Of a stretch of 64,000 nucleotides of DNA, positions 60,210-64,000 are shown piece after piece. Source of the DNA: Cenococcum geophilum 1.58 (lineage: Eukaryota > Ascomycota > Dothideomycetes > Gloniales > Gloniaceae); assembly GCA_001692895.1 (NCBI GenBank), contig KV748221.1:661056-725055 (forward strand), read 5' to 3'. Within the stretch, counting starts at the first letter, position 1, and the number at the start of each line of letters is the position of its first letter. The notes below the pieces were generated by a model. The model saw nothing but the letters and a program-made list of their open reading frames with translations, had not been told where the DNA came from and did no database searches. Position numbers and translations under genes: made by a program.

Positions 60210-61078
60210 GATAGTATATAGCGCTTTATACTAAGCGCCTAAAGATATAAACTAAGTAGACGGGTAAAACCATTTATAGAGTTTTAGGTAAACCCTAAGA
60301 GGAATATAAAGGTAACTATAACTATACGTCCGCCATGCGGATCCTAACTATATTCCTCTCTATTTAATACAGATATCCCCTTAATAAGCTAAAATAGTAG
60401 CGGACCGTGCTGCTAAATAAACTGGGCTATATTCTTAAGGTTAATATCCTAAAACTCTATATCTGGAGTCCATGTGTTAAAGGGGCCGCGTTATAATTAT
60501 AGTTAGTAAAATTCTTTCTAAATATAGTGGGTAGTATAGGTTACTAGCGTTATATAAATTTTAGCCCTATTAATAAGCTCTTCTTATATTTCATTTTTCT
60601 CTAGTAAAGCAATAAGTAGGTCCCCTACTTTCTTCTTCTTCCTATTACCTCTATGCCCGTTCTCGCTTTCTAAGTACTTAAAGATTAGCCTATAAAAAGA
60701 CCAGCCCTATTAATATAGAAGGTCCTTTACGATATTAACCTTCTCTTCCTTTAATATCTTTGTCTGACTAGCAGATGGAATATCCGCTAGAATATCCACT
60801 GGCTGTGTAGAGGGCTGGCGGCGTGGATGTAAGCGTTCAGCGTTAGTGTTTACTGCACGGCTCGGCGGTATAGAGGTAGAATTGGGGCCTCTACGGTGAC
60901 GAATTCCTCTTAACGTCGCGCGTGTATAAGGAGCTGAAGATCTCATAACTTATAGAGTAGGCTTTTCTCTATAATTTGGTGTAATTTTTATATTAACAGG
61001 TATTATGGGAGGGTAGATTAATTTCGTTAAAGTTAATAAGGTCTTCTTATATAAACCGTGTTTAGGTTTTCTATAAAG

Positions 61079-61181
61079 CTCGCCAAAGTGCCTCAGACCA
61101 AGAAAACGATTGCCGTCCTAAATCAGCTTAGCGGACGGTGCGGATATTCCTATATCCGCACAATCGATTTCTTAGTCTGAG
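61079..61181. repeat. right subterminal branched hairpin and inner motif
   Basis: Arms 61092-61112 and 61161-61181 (CTCAGACCAAGAAAACGATTG and its near complement) pair at about 18 of 21 positions. Inside them are two more hairpins: ccgtcc 61113-61118 with ggacgg 61133-61138, and gtgcggatat 61138-61147 with atatccgcac 61152-61161. The inner motif ctcgccaaag is at 61079-61088. Confidence 0.8.
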
Positions 61182-61194
61182 CTCGCTGAGGTAA
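61175..61194 (-). repeat. right terminal inverted repeat
   Basis: Reverse complement reads TTACCTCAGCGAGCTCAGAC, identical to 30405-30424. Confidence 0.88.
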
Positions 61195-61203
61195 ACACTG
61201 CAA
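61195..61203. repeat. 9-bp target-site duplication, right copy
   Basis: ACACTGCAA, identical to 30396-30404. Confidence 0.85.
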
Positions 61204-61913
61204 AGCTTACATTAGTTTTTACTAATTTATTACTAAGTAAAAGTACTTCCTTTTTATTCCTTTAATTATAAACTTAATTTAATTTTAAGAAGCGTCATGA
61301 GAATAGTTAAGTATTTGAATAAGCTAAATGAAATCTTTCCTAGTCCTAAATTCATTTACAGCCGGGCACATCTCCCGCAAGCGTAATCCGCCCTCCACAC
61401 GCCGACTCCTGCTGAGGAAAGCTTGCTCTACACTTGCTTCTTGCTACAATATATAATCTCAATTTCATTAACACCGTACTATAGAAACATCGCCCCGAAG
61501 TTCAGACAATGATCACAGACAGTAATGAAATTTTTACCTAATTTGAATCAGGCGCTCTTCGGTTTCTACAGCTAGCTGATTATGCTGGCTTGGCTTCAAA
61601 TACATCAATGCTGTGATGCAATGAAGCAGCCTGGCTACAGCGAGCCGTTATTAGAAATAGAAAGATGTGCTTTGTAATTATGGGTATCTATTTCTCAACT
61701 GAGCTTGACTTACCCGCTCAGCATCATTTGGTCGTCTAGGTATCTCAGCAGGTAGTTCCGCTTTTCCATATGGAATAGACTCTTCCACAGTGTTGAGATT
61801 CGACCTTCTGGTGGCGTAAGAAGGCTGGGTACCCAGCCTCCTCAATATTGTATTATATAGCTACCAGCCCTCCAAGATTGGAGGGATAATTTATGCAACC
61901 AATGTATCTACTT
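61204..61913. other. intergenic DNA
   Basis: Ordinary, largely unmutated sequence with scattered AT-rich patches. No ORF, RNA gene or repeat recognised. Its right part should hold the 3' untranslated region of the next gene. Confidence 0.55.
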
Positions 61914-63230
61914 TCAACACACAGCAGAGGGCTCAATAGCCACTGCCCTTGTTTCCACGCCCTTTCCGTCTGCAGAAAGCTCCGCAGTATTTGCCTTAGT
62001 GATCATCTCATACCTTGATATACCGCGACCTTGGATCTCGTAAGCTTCACGAACATAGTCGGTGGCAGCGGGCTGGCCCGATCCGTCATTATCGGCGACC
62101 CTACTTTTGTGGCGCCGATGTAGTATGTAGAATGAAACAATTGAGGCAACAATCAATAATCCAACAGGTACTCCTGCGGCAATGCCAATCTTAGAGCTCA
62201 TAGATCGTCCACTAGAGCTTGAAGCGCCAGGAAGGATAACTAATGCCAATGAATTTCCGAAAATTGTTGAACTAGATGCGGACCGGGAAGATGGTATAGA
62301 GACGAGAACCTGAGTGGCATCACCAACGTTAGATGCTGAAGAGACGGAAGCCGGAATGACGGAGGAGACAACGCTAACAGAGGACTGCTTAATAGCAAAA
62401 GAAGAATAAGTAGACGACTCAGCCGGACTAGTAACGGTGGTGGAGGAAGTAGCGGCGGGTTTAGGAGATGATACAATGCTTGGAGGCGAGGATTCCGCCA
62501 ATGTCGGCGAAGAAACAGCAGACGATGGATGTTGGGAGAACGGAGACGAAGAGGGCAGCGTAGCTGGTTGGGATGAACAAGTTTTTGCTGCACTAGTATT
62601 TGAGATTGTGGATTTGTCGAGTCTATCAAACCCTCGACAATGAACATTAATTCCGCACTTCCGTGCATCCAATGTATTCTGTGATGCGACCCCAAACCTC
62701 TGGTCCATACTCACATCGATATTGCCCGGTACTATCCACAATGAGTTGAAGACCGTAGTGTGAATCTGATTCTAGACTAGTGCTAGGTGTCCAGCCAAAG
62801 GTGCCCGTATTAGAAATCTCCTCAGCTATTGCTGTGACTGGAACGACATTGGTCGAAGGCTCCTGTAATAGTACGAGAGATATGGCGATAGATGTTGTGG
62901 GTTTCCAAGTAGTAACAAATTTTTTGCCTGCGGTAACAATCTGAGCCCAATAGAAAATTAGTTGAGAGGTAGATCTAAGTAGTTTCCAATATTTCGAAGA
63001 AGGCCCAACCCTTTAAGAGCAAATAGCGCATATACATTGGAATATCTCCGGATGACTAAGCTCCAAGTTCGTAAATAAGACTATACGTACGTCTCCTAGC
63101 CCAGACTTAGATACAGGGGTTTCTAAAGGATCCCAGTTGGAGTGGTAGAATATAATACAGCCTCCACCAAAGCCACGCTGAGAATAATACATAAGTATAG
63201 ACTGAGGAGGGTTCCTAGCCGGTAAGACAT
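61914..63230 (-). CDS. Ser-rich single-pass membrane protein with Kre9/Knh1-like ectodomain
   Basis: Probable exons are 62940-62715 and 62587-61914. The first reads IVTAGKKFVTTWKPTTSIAISLVLL, then AEEISNTGTFGWTPSTSLESDSHYGLQLIVDSTGQYR, the pattern of the extracellular Kre9/Knh1-like N-terminal domain. A 127-bp intron (GTGAGT at 62714 to CAG at 62588) leads into a long Ser/Thr-rich, probably O-glycosylated stalk. A membrane span (IGIAAGVPVGLLIVASIVSFYIL) followed by HRRHKSR sets a cytoplasmic tail ending AVAIEPSAVC. This is a wall-stress-sensor-like layout; function is inferred. Upstream, ATG 63230 opens a signal-peptide-like MSYRLGTLLSLYLCIILSVALVEA, but that frame stops at 63123; another frame (ATG 63192) stays open to 63013. 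The 5' end is therefore unresolved or broken. Without the intron the 62741-61914 frame alone is open for 275 codons. Confidence 0.6.
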
Positions 63231-63296
63231 CGCGAAGAATTGCTAAATAAACTTAAAGCATAACAAAGAGGCGTGAGTACATGGTTTGTGCATCCT

Positions 63297-63415
63297 TATA
63301 GGGAGGGTAGAGCACTTGCCTACCCCTAAGCTAAGCAAGCTTAACAAGCAAGCTAACCTCCTTCCAGCTTTCTTGCTTGCTAAATTAAGGCCTCCTAGCT
63401 TGCTTTATTAACAAG
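63297..63415. repeat. short inverted-repeat cluster
   Basis: Several copies of aagcaagc/gcttgctt in both orientations (ctaagcaagcttaacaagca, ctttcttgcttgctaaatta, agcttgctttatta) could fold into hairpins. It may be a small MITE remnant. Confidence 0.4.
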
Positions 63416-63501
63416 TTTGTATATGGTTTCTCTGGAAAGAATGAAAATGGAGAACCGGACTATGGTGATTCTCCAAATAACCCTCGATTTATCATACCAG
63501 C

Positions 63502-64000
63502 TTCACAAGCACACTTCTCAATTTCGCATCCAATACACCCACTCTGGAACATCATTTTTCAACTGTCGTCGATGGGCCTTGCGGCACATACGCTCTCTAG
63601 TGCACCGTTATCAAGACGTTATTGTAATCGCCTGTGGTGGTGGAATAACAGCCGTGCTGCCGTTGTTGTTGTACCTTGTGAATTGCATGCGGGCGGAAAG
63701 AGCAATTACGAGGCGAGTGCGTCTTGTCTGGATGGTCCGAAAAGCTGAGAACATGGGGTGGATATCTGAAGAACTTGCCGCTGCCAGCTTGGCACTCGGG
63801 GAAGACTCTCTTACCATTAATGTGTACGTGACAGACCGCACCTCACTCGCTGGTTCCACTTATTCGTCCATGGGAGCAACACCCGTGACTGTGCCTCTAT
63901 CGACTGATAAAATTGATGTCAGCATTGACTCAAATTCACAGAAAGACAGCGGCGATACTTTAGCGAAAGAGATGATAATACGTGGCCCAGGACACTCCTT
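63502..64000 (+). pseudogene. ferric reductase C-terminal domain, truncated and frameshifted
   Basis: The plus strand reads FTSTLLNFASNTPTLEHHFSTVVDGPCGTYAL, stop at 63598. From 63603 in another frame it reads HRYQDVIVIACGGGITAVLPLLLYLVNCMRAERA, RRVRLVWMVRKAENMGWISEELAA, and on past the window edge. VDGPYGxY and the glycine-rich ACGGGITxxLP are the FAD/NAD-binding motifs of Fre-type ferric reductases and NADPH oxidases, which move electrons from NADPH to extracellular Fe(III). One base appears lost between 63597 and 63603. The membrane haem domain that should precede it is absent, because the Kre9-like gene lies there. So it is a 5'-truncated remnant, unless a distant exon exists. Confidence 0.72.

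Larger units (their letters stand above)
49950..60946 (-). pseudogene. DUF6589-like protein gene, split by two transposons
   Basis: A minus-strand gene in three pieces: 60946-60205, 54135-53895 and 51854 to about 49950, together about 2.9 kb or 960 codons. It starts MRSSAPYTRATLRGIRHRRG and stays open for 78 codons, then continues through stops (GWSFYRLIFKYLESENGHRG). Piece 1 joins piece 2 in frame (RYILSF to LYSLSLINSYKTL) once G5 is removed. Within piece 2 there is one frame change, after which it reads YNNVYIIYNNFN. Piece 2 joins piece 3 in frame (EISKFNLYTTGK then ILRGVYMPKGGLK) once the pogo element is removed. Piece 3 has ILPYRRTEYITLGPILDSKAS, VYGD.KTVKLI and WVLPILGLWYMRLNFLY, which I recognise from memory as DUF6589-like. 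The two D-N-containing motifs may be remnants of an RNase-H-fold active site, but that is inference. It starts 250 bp from the right terminus, so it is the best transposase candidate. Confidence 0.65.
30405..61194. mobile_element. 30.8-kb TIR element (backbone about 12 kb plus four nested elements)
   Basis: The ends are identical 20-bp inverted repeats, TTACCTCAGCGAGCTCAGAC, at 30405-30424 and 61175-61194, flanked by a perfect 9-bp duplication. Each end continues into a subterminal hairpin followed by a shared inner motif CTTTGGCGAG. Inside, a RecQ-like helicase reads in from the left and a DUF6589-like protein gene reads in from the right; two tandem modules with a cysteine-rich gene and a minisatellite lie between. 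Four later insertions account for about 18.7 kb. The 9-bp duplication is the length made by Mutator-like elements, but I recognise no Mutator transposase. The transposase is unknown; the DUF6589-like protein is the best candidate by position. Confidence 0.8.

Noticed and set aside
30405-61194. Reading the large unit as a Starship
   Set aside because: The element begins TTAC and carries cargo, but it has clear inverted ends, and no DUF3435-type captain recombinase was recognised. The only tyrosine recombinase belongs to the nested Ngaro-like element.
61914-62695. 151-codon ORF at 62240-62695 minus and 68-codon plus ORF at 62437-62643
   Set aside because: Shadows of the Ser-rich repeat region of the membrane protein gene.
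63611-63859. 82-codon minus ORF
   Set aside because: Antisense to the ferric-reductase NAD-binding domain.

Overview
The window reads as Pezizomycotina (filamentous ascomycete) DNA. The genes have short introns with GTACGT, GTAAGC or GTGAGT donors. Most of the window is AT-rich, stop-riddled transposon DNA whose changes are nearly all C-to-T/G-to-A (CAG/CAA to TAG/TAA, TGC to TAC, GAT to AAT). This is the pattern expected of repeat-induced point mutation (RIP). I see no tRNA, rRNA or CRISPR array.

Layout. 1-26669 is a stack of decayed LTR retrotransposons: G1 (Ty3/gypsy, cut by the window edge), G2 (a chromodomain Ty3/gypsy) carrying a whole second element G3 inside its gag, a Ty1/copia gag remnant, and G4 (Ty3/gypsy) whose 5' part is inverted and truncated. 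26670-30395 is a small unmutated island with two divergent genes, URM1 (three exons, minus) and ELP2 (two exons, plus), separated by 184 bp. Both act on the wobble uridine of tRNA: Elongator starts the mcm5 side chain, and Urm1 supplies sulfur for 2-thiolation.

30405-61194 is the most interesting part: one 30,790-bp unit with identical 20-bp inverted termini, subterminal hairpins and a perfect 9-bp target duplication (ACACTGCAA). Four later elements sit inside it: a Ngaro/PAT-like tyrosine-recombinase retroelement with split direct repeats (about 34084-38822), a Ty1/copia element (42910-48774, duplication GTAGC), a pogo/Fot1 DNA transposon (51857-53894, TA) and Ty3/gypsy G5 (54141-60204, duplication GGAAA). 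Removing them leaves a backbone of about 12 kb. It holds a RecQ-like helicase reading in from the left end, a gene for a protein that resembles DUF6589 from memory reading in from the right end, two tandem 1.95-kb modules with a cysteine-rich/coiled-coil gene, and a 51-bp minisatellite. I propose it as a candidate undescribed large DNA transposon; all its internal genes except the first DUF6589-like exon are RIP-damaged.

61204-64000 is less mutated: intergenic DNA, a serine-rich single-pass membrane protein with a Kre9/Knh1-like ectodomain (minus, 5' end unresolved), and a 5'-truncated, frameshifted ferric-reductase remnant (plus) running off the end.
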